Shown in pieces: positions 41,139 through 49,438 of a stretch of DNA of 64,000 nt (the stretch's first letter is position 1; every line of letters begins with the position of its first letter). The position numbers and the translations under genes were made by a program. Location of the stretch: positions 62,001-126,000 of the forward strand of contig CASGCS010000017.1 in assembly GCA_949300025.1 (NCBI GenBank). The letters are read 5' to 3'. The notes beneath the pieces are model-generated. The model did not search any database and was not told the origin of the DNA. It worked only from the letters and a program-made list of their open reading frames with translations. Origin of the DNA: an uncultured bacterium. GTDB taxonomy: Bacteria; Bacteroidota; Bacteroidia; Bacteroidales; UBA932.

Positions 41139-43286
41139 CTATCTGAGATAGAATGGCCAGTACACTCCGAACTTGAGTGCGGTCTGAGGCCTCACATAGC
41201 GGTTGGCCGAAAAATAATCGCTGTCTGGCCAGTCCTGTGCAATGTTTACAAGTTTTACAAAAATCGCCGCACGTTTCCACTGCAGGTTTATGAACAGGTC
41301 TATGTACGGAGTTCCGCCAATCTCTTCCTCTCTCTGGTTATAGAAGAGGCCGAGGGCGGGAGAGTATGCCTGTCCGTAATAGTCTGTGTTGAATGTGGCG
41401 TCTGCACCTATCTGTGCATCGAGTACGTTCTTTACAAGGTTGAATTCAAGGTAGTATCTGAGATTCAGGGCCAGTTTGGGCAGCGGAATGACCTCCTGCT
41501 TTGAGGAGAGCTGGAAAAGTATCTTGTTTTCAAGATTGAATTTCCAGAGTCTGAAGTCCTTTCTCAGCCAGGCTGTCATGACGCTCATTGATTCGGTGTT
41601 TTGTACTGCATTGCCGAGCGTGTCGAGATAGATGTTGTCGTTTAGCAATGAGTAGCCGAAAAATGCTTCCAGCTTGTAAGCCGGAATGGTCATACGCCCT
41701 TCGACCCTTGTCTTGGTAGTCTTGTTGAAATTGTTGTTCCAGATGTAATGGTTCGAGTAGTAGTTGTTGTAGAAGAAACTTGGCCGCTGTTGCGAAACGT
41801 TTATCTTTCCGGTCAGGTGAATCCCGCGTTTTACGGGGTAGAATGAGAGCCGTATGGTTCCTCCAATGGAAAAGTCATTCTGGTTGTAGCCGGCAATGTA
41901 ATATTTTCCAAACCCTTCCCACTGGAAATACTGTTTGAGCGAGCCGTTTGCCCCGAAATAGAGATAAAGGTTGTTGTCGGTTATATTCTTGTTGCCGCTC
42001 ATATACATCTCCGGCGAGAACTTGTAATATGACAGATGCTGGTATCCTGCTCCTCCCTCTATTCCCGATACAATCGCCTCCCTTGCCCAGGGCTGCAGTT
42101 TTATGAAGAGACGGTTTTCAAGGTTCATTACCCTGATGGAATCTGCCGTCGATGTCGGGTTGAGATAGAACCTGTTGTTGTAAAAATCCCTTGCCACGGT
42201 GTCTGTCATTGCAATTGCGTCAAGGTAGGAGCGTGTGTATACAGAATACTCTCCCGTATGACCGATATATGCCATTGTTCCTTCTCCCACTGCCGTAGTG
42301 TCTCCTTTTCTGAATCTTATGGGGATGCCGTATGACTGTGTCAGGAAGATGGTGTTTTTCTTGTATTTTGAAGATGCGTCTGCAAGCCTTACCGGAACGG
42401 TGCGCATGTCCACGATTGTATCCATTACCATTCCCAGGTCTGCCACACCGCCGTTTTCCTCTCTCTTTACACGGTTGAATATGTAACCGGCCTGTGCAAT
42501 GTACCTTTCTCCAAGATAGTTGGCCGTGAGTGCGAAAGTCCTGTTGTCGGTCTCCTCATTTTCGAGCATGCCGTTACTTCCATATCTTTTGTATAATATG
42601 TTGAAGTTGAATGCTGGAGTGAAGTTTTGCGTATGCATGAATTTTATGTTGGTCTCCTCTTTCTGCTTGTTGGCAAAGAGCGTACCCCAGTACCCCAGTT
42701 CCGTATATGGTGTCTTTACGTTGTAGAACGGCATGGAAGTTATGCTGTAGGTGTAGGGCTCGTATAGGGAGGCGACAGGGAATATTTCCACTTCTTCTCT
42801 CCTGAAATAGTTGAAGGGAAGCATGGCCGAGCCTGCAACGCCAAGATAGACGGCTCCTGCATCGTCCTTCAGGTAAGGCAATTCGTGAAAATTGTCGTTG
42901 TATGTCGTGTCAGGGTTTATTACCGAAGGATTGTTGAAATAGCCGTCGGTATTCCATACGAACATGCGCTGGTTTGTGACCTCATGTTTGAAAAAATAGG
43001 TGTTCAGAAGCCTGGGAGTGGCCCTTATCAGACTGTCCTTATATGCCCAGATACTGTCTCTTACAGCCCTTTTCATCTCTCTCTTGCTTAGTTGCGGCTT
43101 TGCGAATATGTCTACGGAATCCGCCGGGGCCGAAAGTGAGTCTACAACTGCGGCAAGCGTGTCCGCCGGCAGCAGGACTGTTGTGTCCGCCTCGGGCAAG
43201 GAGTCTTTTTCCTGAGCCTGTGCAGCTGTATAAAGCGTACAGAACAGGAGTGCAAGAATATATGTCTTTTTCAGTGTAACCTGCAT
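41139..43286 (-). CDS. Putative porin (Porin_10-like outer-membrane protein)
   Basis: 715 aa from the ATG at 43286. A signal peptide (to about AAQAQ) and a low-complexity acidic/Ala-rich linker are followed by about 600 residues of alternating beta-strands rich in aromatic girdle residues, ending in a strand with YWPFYLR. The pattern matches the Bacteroidota putative porin family (Porin_10). It probably forms a passive or gated channel in the outer membrane with unknown selectivity. A promoter lies 20 bases upstream and the MltF-like gene follows immediately. Confidence 0.85.
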   Translation of the reverse strand: MQVTLKKTYILALLFCTLYTAAQAQEKDSLPEADTTVLLPADTLAAVVDSLSAPADSVDIFAKPQLSKREMKRAVRDSIWAYKDSLIRATPRLLNTYFFKHEVTNQRMFVWNTDGYFNNPSVINPDTTYNDNFHELPYLKDDAGAVYLGVAGSAMLPFNYFRREEVEIFPVASLYEPYTYSITSMPFYNVKTPYTELGYWGTLFANKQKEETNIKFMHTQNFTPAFNFNILYKRYGSNGMLENEETDNRTFALTANYLGERYIAQAGYIFNRVKREENGGVADLGMVMDTIVDMRTVPVRLADASSKYKKNTIFLTQSYGIPIRFRKGDTTAVGEGTMAYIGHTGEYSVYTRSYLDAIAMTDTVARDFYNNRFYLNPTSTADSIRVMNLENRLFIKLQPWAREAIVSGIEGGAGYQHLSYYKFSPEMYMSGNKNITDNNLYLYFGANGSLKQYFQWEGFGKYYIAGYNQNDFSIGGTIRLSFYPVKRGIHLTGKINVSQQRPSFFYNNYYSNHYIWNNNFNKTTKTRVEGRMTIPAYKLEAFFGYSLLNDNIYLDTLGNAVQNTESMSVMTAWLRKDFRLWKFNLENKILFQLSSKQEVIPLPKLALNLRYYLEFNLVKNVLDAQIGADATFNTDYYGQAYSPALGLFYNQREEEIGGTPYIDLFINLQWKRAAIFVKLVNIAQDWPDSDYFSANRYVRPQTALKFGVYWPFYLR

Positions 43287-43305
43287 CGGGATAATTTCCA
43301 GGCTG

Positions 43306-43313
43306 CAAACATA
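43306..43313 (-). promoter_or_regulatory. Bacteroidota -7 element for the porin-MltF unit
   Basis: TATGTTTG on the minus strand, 20 bases upstream of the ATG at 43286. It excludes a longer reading frame beginning at 43316. Confidence 0.55.
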
Positions 43314-43326
43314 CAAAAAAATAGAT

Positions 43327-43366
43327 AAAAAAAAGGACAGCCGGCGGCATATGTGGCCGCGGCTGT
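43327..43366 (-). terminator. Rho-independent terminator after the SIS gene
   Basis: GACAGCC-type arms (43336-43348 with 43355-43366) form a GC-rich stem, followed on the minus strand by eight Ts. It ends the pncB-ROK-MFS-SIS transcript. Confidence 0.85.
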
Positions 43367-43394
43367 CTCTCTTCTTTATGGCTTTTTACCTGAA

Positions 43395-44156
43395 TTACAG
43401 GCAGGAAACTCTCTCTTTGTAAACTCTCAGACACTCGTCGAGTCTGTCCTGGGCTGTTGTGTCGCCCGGAACATTGTGCGACGGGTGGATATAGAGTTTT
43501 ACACCTCTGTCTGCCAGAATTTCTGCAACAGTCGTTACTGTCATCCACACCAGGGTTACGAATGCGAGTGTAGAGACAGGTCCTACCTTGTCAAAGTGGT
43601 TTTTCAAGGGAACGCTTGCATCTACGAGCGGTGCACATGAGTCCACTACGACATCTGCAATCTCAAAGAGGTTCTTTCCGCATGAGTGGCGGCTCTTCTT
43701 GCCCTTTGTCTCAGCCGCAGAACCGAATACTACTACCTTCATTCCCATCTCTTTTGCCTTGAGTGCAACCTCGATGTTCACACCGTTTATGCCTGTATGT
43801 GAAAAAATCCACATGGTGTCTCTCTTGTCGAAATTGTAAGCCTTCATGATGGCATCTCCGTATCCCTCGGCTCTTTCAAGATAGAGGAACTGATGGATGC
43901 CCATCTGGCCAGTGATGCCGGTGAAGAATGTCATTGGCAGTTCTACAATGGGATGGAATCCTACGAAACCTCCGATACGGGGATACATCTCCTCTACGGG
44001 AATTGTAGCGTGTCCGCAGCCGAAAGTGTGCACCCATCTGCCAGACTGGATTGAATCTGCCATGAGCTCTGCTGCCTTTTTGATGTTGTCCAACTGTGTC
44101 GCCTCGATTTTGGCCTGAACCTCACGGGCTTTTTTTAACCATTCTAATGCTAACAT
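43395..44156 (-). CDS. SIS-domain phosphosugar-binding protein (UPF0309/COG4821-like)
   Basis: 253 aa. The sugar-isomerase fold contains HTFGCGHA in the phosphosugar loop position and WIFSHTGINGVNIEVALKAKEMG, where SIS proteins have S-x-S/T-G-x-(T/N). A C-terminal HPSHNVPG segment is typical of the UPF0309 group. Members are thought to bind or isomerise amino-sugar phosphates, but activity is not established. It is the last gene of the unit with the ROK kinase and MFS carrier, which supports a role in amino-sugar uptake and phosphorylation. Confidence 0.85.
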   Translation of the reverse strand: MLALEWLKKAREVQAKIEATQLDNIKKAAELMADSIQSGRWVHTFGCGHATIPVEEMYPRIGGFVGFHPIVELPMTFFTGITGQMGIHQFLYLERAEGYGDAIMKAYNFDKRDTMWIFSHTGINGVNIEVALKAKEMGMKVVVFGSAAETKGKKSRHSCGKNLFEIADVVVDSCAPLVDASVPLKNHFDKVGPVSTLAFVTLVWMTVTTVAEILADRGVKLYIHPSHNVPGDTTAQDRLDECLRVYKERVSCL

Positions 44157-44202
44157 GTCAATCTGTTTTAGTTGTATTAATATGTTGTTAATTCAGTTCT
44201 CT

Positions 44203-45387
44203 CTATTTTATCGCACTCTTTCCGGAGCCTGCTGTAAAGAGTATTATAATCATGACCATGCATCCCCCTATCATCAGCGGAAATTTTGCTATGCCGAGGA
44301 AGCCGAGCAGATAGTTGAGCAGGGAGTTTCCTACAAGGCATGCCGAAATCGCTATGCTGAATGCAGTTCCTGACATCTCTTTATATAACCCTCCGAGTAC
44401 GCTCAGCACTATGGGCACGGTGGATGTTATGCCGAATCCTATAAGCAGCGTGCCCGCTATGGCTATGCTCTGTGGGTTCATGCCTGACGCTGCGCTTATC
44501 TTCTGTGCAAAGGTGAGTATTGCCACTCCTGCAAGAGCGATTATCATTCCTGCGGCAATAATCGTTCTCTTTGAGAATTTCCTCAGTATGAAACCTGCGC
44601 ACAGACGCCCTATCGCAAGGCCTATAAGTACGAAACTCAAGGCTATGCCTGCGGAAATCTCATTGAAATTCTCTATGTTTATAAGATATTGCGATATTCT
44701 GTTGTTCGTAATGCCCTCTACCGCACCCTGGAAAAAGAGAGTGAAGCAGAAGATTATAAACAGGGGAGAGGTAATGAGTTTCATTATCTTTCCTGAAGAG
44801 GCCCCTTCTCCTCCGCTCTTGGCTCCCTGGAATTTCATTGTCATGTAGAAAACCGAAACCGCAACCATTATTACCGCAATGGCGGCAAGTATGCTTTTGT
44901 ATGAGACTATTCCGGAGAGGGCTGGAATGGAGTAGGTGGTTGCAATGGCGCCCACGCAGTAGAAAAGGCCGAGGAACATGATGTTGCGGTCTCTGTTGCT
45001 GTCTGTGGAGACATCGGAGGCCAGAGCGTTAGTGGAGCCGTTTATAAGGCCTCCGCTTATACCCAGGGCCAGTATTCCGATTATGAGCACCGTAAATGAA
45101 GATGCGTAGGCGATAAGGAAGAGCCCTGCCGCTCCTATCAGGTTCTGGATGATCATTACAGGCTTGTAACCCTTCCTGTCTACCACCGGCCCGAATATGA
45201 GCGATCCTGCGAGCGTTCCTATCGGAAGTATCGCTGCAAGGGTGGCAGACATCCTGTCATCCAGTCCGTATTCTGCCGCCACCGCCGGAAGAATGGCTCC
45301 TAGGGTCAGAAATGCCACTCCGAAAAATATGATGCCTATGCATGAGGCGATATATTGCAGTCTGGGATTTGCTGATTGTGAATTCAT
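44203..45387 (-). CDS. MFS transporter, sugar-type
   Basis: 394 aa with 12 predicted helices. It has the motif A equivalent GPVVDRKGYKP between helices 2 and 3, a central loop with GAKSGGEGASSGK, and a second-half repeat GRLCAGFILRKFSKR. The shape is that of FucP/NagP-like or similar sugar symporters. Its position between ROK kinase and SIS genes suggests uptake of an amino sugar or derivative. The substrate is inferred from neighbours only. Confidence 0.85.
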   Translation of the reverse strand: MNSQSANPRLQYIASCIGIIFFGVAFLTLGAILPAVAAEYGLDDRMSATLAAILPIGTLAGSLIFGPVVDRKGYKPVMIIQNLIGAAGLFLIAYASSFTVLIIGILALGISGGLINGSTNALASDVSTDSNRDRNIMFLGLFYCVGAIATTYSIPALSGIVSYKSILAAIAVIMVAVSVFYMTMKFQGAKSGGEGASSGKIMKLITSPLFIIFCFTLFFQGAVEGITNNRISQYLINIENFNEISAGIALSFVLIGLAIGRLCAGFILRKFSKRTIIAAGMIIALAGVAILTFAQKISAASGMNPQSIAIAGTLLIGFGITSTVPIVLSVLGGLYKEMSGTAFSIAISACLVGNSLLNYLLGFLGIAKFPLMIGGCMVMIIILFTAGSGKSAIK

Positions 45388-45405
45388 ATCGTTTCTGTTT
45401 TACCG

Positions 45406-46368
45406 TTATTTCTTTCTCTTTTTTGCAATGTTTATGGCTATGGCCCCGGCACCGTACAGGCCTGCGAGTTTTGGCAGTGCAGTAGGCATGAACTTCACTT
45501 CCCTGATGCTTATCGGCTGTGCCCACTTGCACGCTTCTTCATATATTCTCCCGATAAACTGTGCTGCAGGACCGAATACGCCGCCGCCGAAGACAAGTAT
45601 CTGCGGGTTGAAGAGGCTTACAACGTTGGCTGCGGCCATCCCCCACATCTCTATGGCCTGGTCTATGACCTTTACGGCAATCTCATCGTTGTTTTCGTAG
45701 GCTCTGAATACATGGTATGAGGTGACCTTTTCCAGTTCTATGTCGCGCAACTCCCCTTTATATTCCGGCATGAGGGTGAGGAATTTCCTTGCCTGGGTGG
45801 CAAGTCCGTCTCCCGAGGCATGTGTCTCGAAACAGCCGCACTTGTCGTAAAAACTGTCGTATGGCGGTTTGAGCGCCATCCAGCCTATGGCCCCGACAAT
45901 GTCGGAGTTTCCGTGCAGTACGACTCCGTCTATGAGTATTCCAAGCCCTATGCCTGTTCCGACGGCCATAAATACGGCATTGTCGCAATTTCTGGCGCAG
46001 CCGGCTATCACCTCTCCAAGTATGTAGCAGGTTCTGTCGCTCTCTATGCATATCAGGGAATTGGGAACAGCTGCCGCTATATGCTCCTGCAGCGGATACT
46101 CTTCCCAGCCCGGAATGTTGGGGCACCAGACGGTCCCCTTTTTGGAATAGGCTATCCCGGGTACGCATATTCCTATGTATTTCTTCTCTCTCTTTGTTAT
46201 CTTGTTTTCTTTGAGCAGTTCCGAAATGAGTTCGACCATCAGTTCGGCTACTGCAGCCCCCTCTCTTTCATCAAGAAGGGCCACCTTGCTCTCCGCAATC
46301 TCTCCGTTTGCATCGAAAAGCGCCGCCGTGATTTTTGTTCCGCCCAAGTCGACTCCAATGTAGACCAT
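45406..46368 (-). CDS. ROK-family sugar kinase with incomplete zinc motif
   Basis: 320 aa. The ATP phosphate-1 loop is GVDLGGTKI; phosphate-2 is AVGTGIGLGILIDG. The catalytic Asp is likely in IESDRTCYILGE, and adenosine contacts are in VFGGGVFGP. The ROK zinc module normally reads GH...CxCGxxGCxE. Here it is GW...KCGCFETHASG, so the His and the first cysteines are missing. The protein lacks a DNA-binding domain and so is a kinase rather than a NagC-type repressor. Likely substrate is a hexose or N-acyl hexosamine. Confidence 0.88.
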   Translation of the reverse strand: MVYIGVDLGGTKITAALFDANGEIAESKVALLDEREGAAVAELMVELISELLKENKITKREKKYIGICVPGIAYSKKGTVWCPNIPGWEEYPLQEHIAAAVPNSLICIESDRTCYILGEVIAGCARNCDNAVFMAVGTGIGLGILIDGVVLHGNSDIVGAIGWMALKPPYDSFYDKCGCFETHASGDGLATQARKFLTLMPEYKGELRDIELEKVTSYHVFRAYENNDEIAVKVIDQAIEMWGMAAANVVSLFNPQILVFGGGVFGPAAQFIGRIYEEACKWAQPISIREVKFMPTALPKLAGLYGAGAIAINIAKKRKK

Positions 46369-46382
46369 CTCTATTCTGTTTG

Positions 46383-47852
46383 TCAGTTGTTGTAATTTTT
46401 GATTTCGCGTATAAGGTCGTTTATAAGCTTCATCTTCAAGTCATACAGGTCGTCCGATATGTCGGCCTTGTAGAAGTGGGGGTTGATGAGCCTGCGTTCG
46501 GTTTCATTGAAACTCATAAGATTGGAGAGATAATATTGCTGCTTTTCCGGCAGTGGAATGTCTTTCATAATCACCTTTCCGTTTTTCATTACCTGCTCCT
46601 GGAGCTTTTTCCAAGTGTAACTTCCCTTTTGGAAGGTCTTGTTACGGGTCTCGTCAAACTCGCTTCTTATATGGAGTTCTTCCAGAGCCTCTATCTGCCT
46701 GCTCATGCTGTCTCCTCTCAGGCAGGTTATGTCTGCCTTGAACATGCCGTTCTGGATTATTCTGTATGTTATCTGAAATCCGGGATTTATGAGTTTGGAT
46801 TTGTCTTCAGATCTTTTCAATACGGGGTTTCCGTCTATCTGCACCAGTTTATATACATTTCCGAAACAGGGATTGTGCTTGCTTGTGGCAATGGCGTCGC
46901 CGACTCCGTAGGAATCTATCATCGCGCCCTGGCGCTCAAGTTCGGTAATCAGATATTCATCGAGAGAGTTTGTGGCGAATATCTTGCAATTGGTGAATCC
47001 AGCCTTGTCGAGAATGTCACGGCATCTGCGCGAAAGATAGGTGAGATCTCCGCTGTCAAGCCTTATGCCGAAGCCCTGCGGATAGTCATTGTCTATGCCG
47101 CATTCGTTGTATGCCCTTATTGCATTCTTCAGCCCGCAGTTCAGCGTATCGTATGTATCTATCAGCAGAATCAGAGGCTCTCCGCGATGTGTCTCTATAT
47201 ATGTCTTGAAGGCGTTGAACTCTCCCTCCAGCGAACAGCCGAACGAGGTTACGTAACTGTGAGCCATGGTTCCCGAACAGGGAACGTCGAAAAGCGCTGA
47301 AGTGAGTATGTTGGATGAATTTGCACACCCTCCGATTATCGCGGCCTTGGCTCCGTAGGTTGCAGCCCAGGGCCCGTGCGCCCTTCTGGAGCCGAATTCG
47401 CTCACCGGTTTCCGGGTGCTTCTTGTAACGCGGCTTGCTTTCGTGGCTATGGCCATCTGGTGGTTCATTATGCAGAGCAGCGGGGTTTCTAGTACCTGAG
47501 CTTCTATTATCGGCGCCTCTATCGTGATTATAGGCTGTTTGGGAAAGGCAATCTCTCCTTCGCGCATGGCGTAGACATTGCCGGTAAACCGCATTTTTGA
47601 AAGATACTCCCTGAACTCCGCATATTCGTCTCCGGGTATGAATTTCTCAAAAAAAGCAGCCCCCTCGCTGCCTATGCCTTCAATCATTTCCAAAGATTCC
47701 TTTATTCCCGAGACTACCGCCCAGTTGTTTTTGTCGGGGGCGTCTCTGAAAAAAAGGTTGAAAATTGCAACCTTGTCTTTCATACCGGCCTGGTAGAAAG
47801 ATTTTCCCATTGTGTACTGGTATTTGTCTGAGCAATAACTGATGTTAATCAT
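46383..47852 (-). CDS. pncB: Nicotinate phosphoribosyltransferase
   Basis: 489 aa. It opens with CSDKYQYTMGKSFYQAG and contains EFGSRRAHGPWAA (the catalytic/phosphate region), GGCANSSNI, GTMAHSY with the catalytic His, LIDTYDT, and GIRLDSGDL with the PRPP-binding region. The enzyme joins nicotinate and PRPP to form NaMN, the salvage entry to NAD. nadD, the next step, is at 58679. It heads a four-gene unit with ROK, MFS and SIS genes (14-46-base gaps), an unusual pairing. Confidence 0.95.
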   Translation of the reverse strand: MINISYCSDKYQYTMGKSFYQAGMKDKVAIFNLFFRDAPDKNNWAVVSGIKESLEMIEGIGSEGAAFFEKFIPGDEYAEFREYLSKMRFTGNVYAMREGEIAFPKQPIITIEAPIIEAQVLETPLLCIMNHQMAIATKASRVTRSTRKPVSEFGSRRAHGPWAATYGAKAAIIGGCANSSNILTSALFDVPCSGTMAHSYVTSFGCSLEGEFNAFKTYIETHRGEPLILLIDTYDTLNCGLKNAIRAYNECGIDNDYPQGFGIRLDSGDLTYLSRRCRDILDKAGFTNCKIFATNSLDEYLITELERQGAMIDSYGVGDAIATSKHNPCFGNVYKLVQIDGNPVLKRSEDKSKLINPGFQITYRIIQNGMFKADITCLRGDSMSRQIEALEELHIRSEFDETRNKTFQKGSYTWKKLQEQVMKNGKVIMKDIPLPEKQQYYLSNLMSFNETERRLINPHFYKADISDDLYDLKMKLINDLIREIKNYNN

Positions 47853-47895
47853 TTCGTAAAAACGGTTTGTTGAAAATAAAAACTCAGTCGGGTAG

Positions 47896-47903
47896 CAAAG
47901 ATA
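47896..47903 (-). promoter_or_regulatory. Bacteroidota -7 element for the pncB-ROK-MFS-SIS unit
   Basis: TATCTTTG on the minus strand, 44 bases upstream of the ATG at 47852. Confidence 0.6.
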
Positions 47904-47947
47904 CTAATATATTTTATCCTTTTTCTCTTTTTTTGGTACATTTTAAG

Positions 47948-47955
47948 TAGTTTTG
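47948..47955 (+). promoter_or_regulatory. Bacteroidota -7 element for the AmgK-RapZ / MurU unit
   Basis: TAGTTTTG, 52 bases upstream of the ATG at 48007; no correctly spaced -33 seen. Confidence 0.55.
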
Positions 47956-48006
47956 CAGACAGATAGGCAGGGCGGAGTACATCCCCCGAAAAGGATTATT
48001 CAGAGC

Positions 48007-49428
48007 ATGAAGCAGATAGAAGAACTTTTCAGACAATACACAGGCTGCACGGCCGCCGATATGTACGAACTCCCCTCAAGCGGAAGCAACCGCAGGTATT
48101 TCAGGGTAAGCGGCGGAGGCATGACGCTGATAGGTGCGAAAGGAACCTCCATAGATGAAAACAGGGCTTTCATAGAGATAGACAGGCATTTTCATGCGAA
48201 GGGGCTCGCCGTGCCGGAAGTGTTGGCTGTCAGCGATGACATGCAGTTCTATTTACAGGAAGATTTGGGAGACGTAACCCTTTTCAACAGAATTTCTCAG
48301 GGGCGGGAATCGGGAAACTATTCGGAAAAGGAGATAGAATTGTTGAAAAAGACCATATCTGCTCTTCCCAAGATTCAGTTTGAAGGGGGCAAGGGGCTGG
48401 ACTATTCGGTCTGCTTTCCACAGCCGGAATTCGACGAAAGGATGATTTCGTTTGACCTGAATTACTTCAAATATTGTTTCTTAAAGGCTACTGGGTTGGA
48501 ATTCAGTGAAATAAAGTTGCATGAGGATTTCAGTAAATTCTCCGAAGATCTGTTGAAGACGGCTTCAGACGAGACATTCCTGTACAGGGACTTTCAGGCC
48601 CGCAATGTAATGCTGGTGAATGACGAACCCTATTTCATAGATTTTCAGGGTGGCAGAAAGGGGCCCTTTTATTATGACCTGGCATCGTTCGTATGGCAGG
48701 CCAGGGCAAACTATTCGCAGCAGGTGAAGGAGATATTGATAAACTGCTATCGGGATGCTCTGAGCAGATATGTGGAGGTGCCGGGCGACGAGTTTTACAG
48801 GAAACTGCGCATTTTTGTCCTTTTCAGAACCATGCAGGTGCTCGGAGCCTACGGTTTCAGGGGATATTTTGAGAAGAAGCCTCATTTTCTGCAGAGCGTG
48901 CCGTTTGCCATCGACAATCTAAGAAAACTGATTCACGATGCTCCGTTTACCGAGTACCCTTACATACAGCATATTCTGGAATCTCTTACCAATATGCGCC
49001 AGTTTACAGACCTGATTGAAGAGAAACGGTTGGAAGTGAGAATATTCAGTTTTGCATACAAAAAGGGAATACCCTCGGACGAAAGCGGAAACGGCGGAGG
49101 GTACGTGTTTGATTGCAGAGCGATAGAAAACCCGGGAAAGTATGACCACTTCAAACATTTTACCGGACTGGACGCAGAGGTTATAAAGTTCCTGGAAGAC
49201 GACGGGGGGGTGACCAGATTCATGCAGAATGTCTACAGCCTTGCGGACGCTCACGTGAAAAGGTATATAGAGCGTAAATTTACAAACCTGATGTTCTGTT
49301 TCGGCTGTACCGGAGGACAGCACCGTTCAGTATACTGTGCGCAGCATCTGGCCGAATACATAGCGAAGCGGTATAATGTTGTGGTGAAACTGGTTCACAG
49401 AGAGCAGGGAATAGAACAGGAACTGTAA
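48007..49428 (+). CDS. AmgK-like amino-sugar kinase fused to a RapZ C-terminal domain
   Basis: 473 aa from the ATG at 48007. Residues ~1-330 are an APH-type kinase. The catalytic loop is FLYRDFQARNVML and the metal motif region is FIDFQGGRKGPFYYDLAS, closely matching AmgK, the anomeric MurNAc/GlcNAc kinase of peptidoglycan recycling. Residues ~345-473 match the RapZ C-terminal domain: SFAYKKGIPSDESGNGGGYVFDCR, MTGLD-like FTGLDAEVIKFL, and FGCTGGQHRSVY with the conserved Cys/His. In enterobacteria that domain senses glucosamine-6-phosphate and binds GlmY/GlmZ RNAs. The MurU-like gene follows 10 bases later. Confidence 0.88.
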   Translation: MKQIEELFRQYTGCTAADMYELPSSGSNRRYFRVSGGGMTLIGAKGTSIDENRAFIEIDRHFHAKGLAVPEVLAVSDDMQFYLQEDLGDVTLFNRISQGRESGNYSEKEIELLKKTISALPKIQFEGGKGLDYSVCFPQPEFDERMISFDLNYFKYCFLKATGLEFSEIKLHEDFSKFSEDLLKTASDETFLYRDFQARNVMLVNDEPYFIDFQGGRKGPFYYDLASFVWQARANYSQQVKEILINCYRDALSRYVEVPGDEFYRKLRIFVLFRTMQVLGAYGFRGYFEKKPHFLQSVPFAIDNLRKLIHDAPFTEYPYIQHILESLTNMRQFTDLIEEKRLEVRIFSFAYKKGIPSDESGNGGGYVFDCRAIENPGKYDHFKHFTGLDAEVIKFLEDDGGVTRFMQNVYSLADAHVKRYIERKFTNLMFCFGCTGGQHRSVYCAQHLAEYIAKRYNVVVKLVHREQGIEQEL

Positions 49429-49438
49429 TGGAGCGAGT

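Noticed and set aside
46335..47300. 321-codon open frame on the plus strand
   Set aside because: It is antisense to pncB, which carries every expected catalytic motif.
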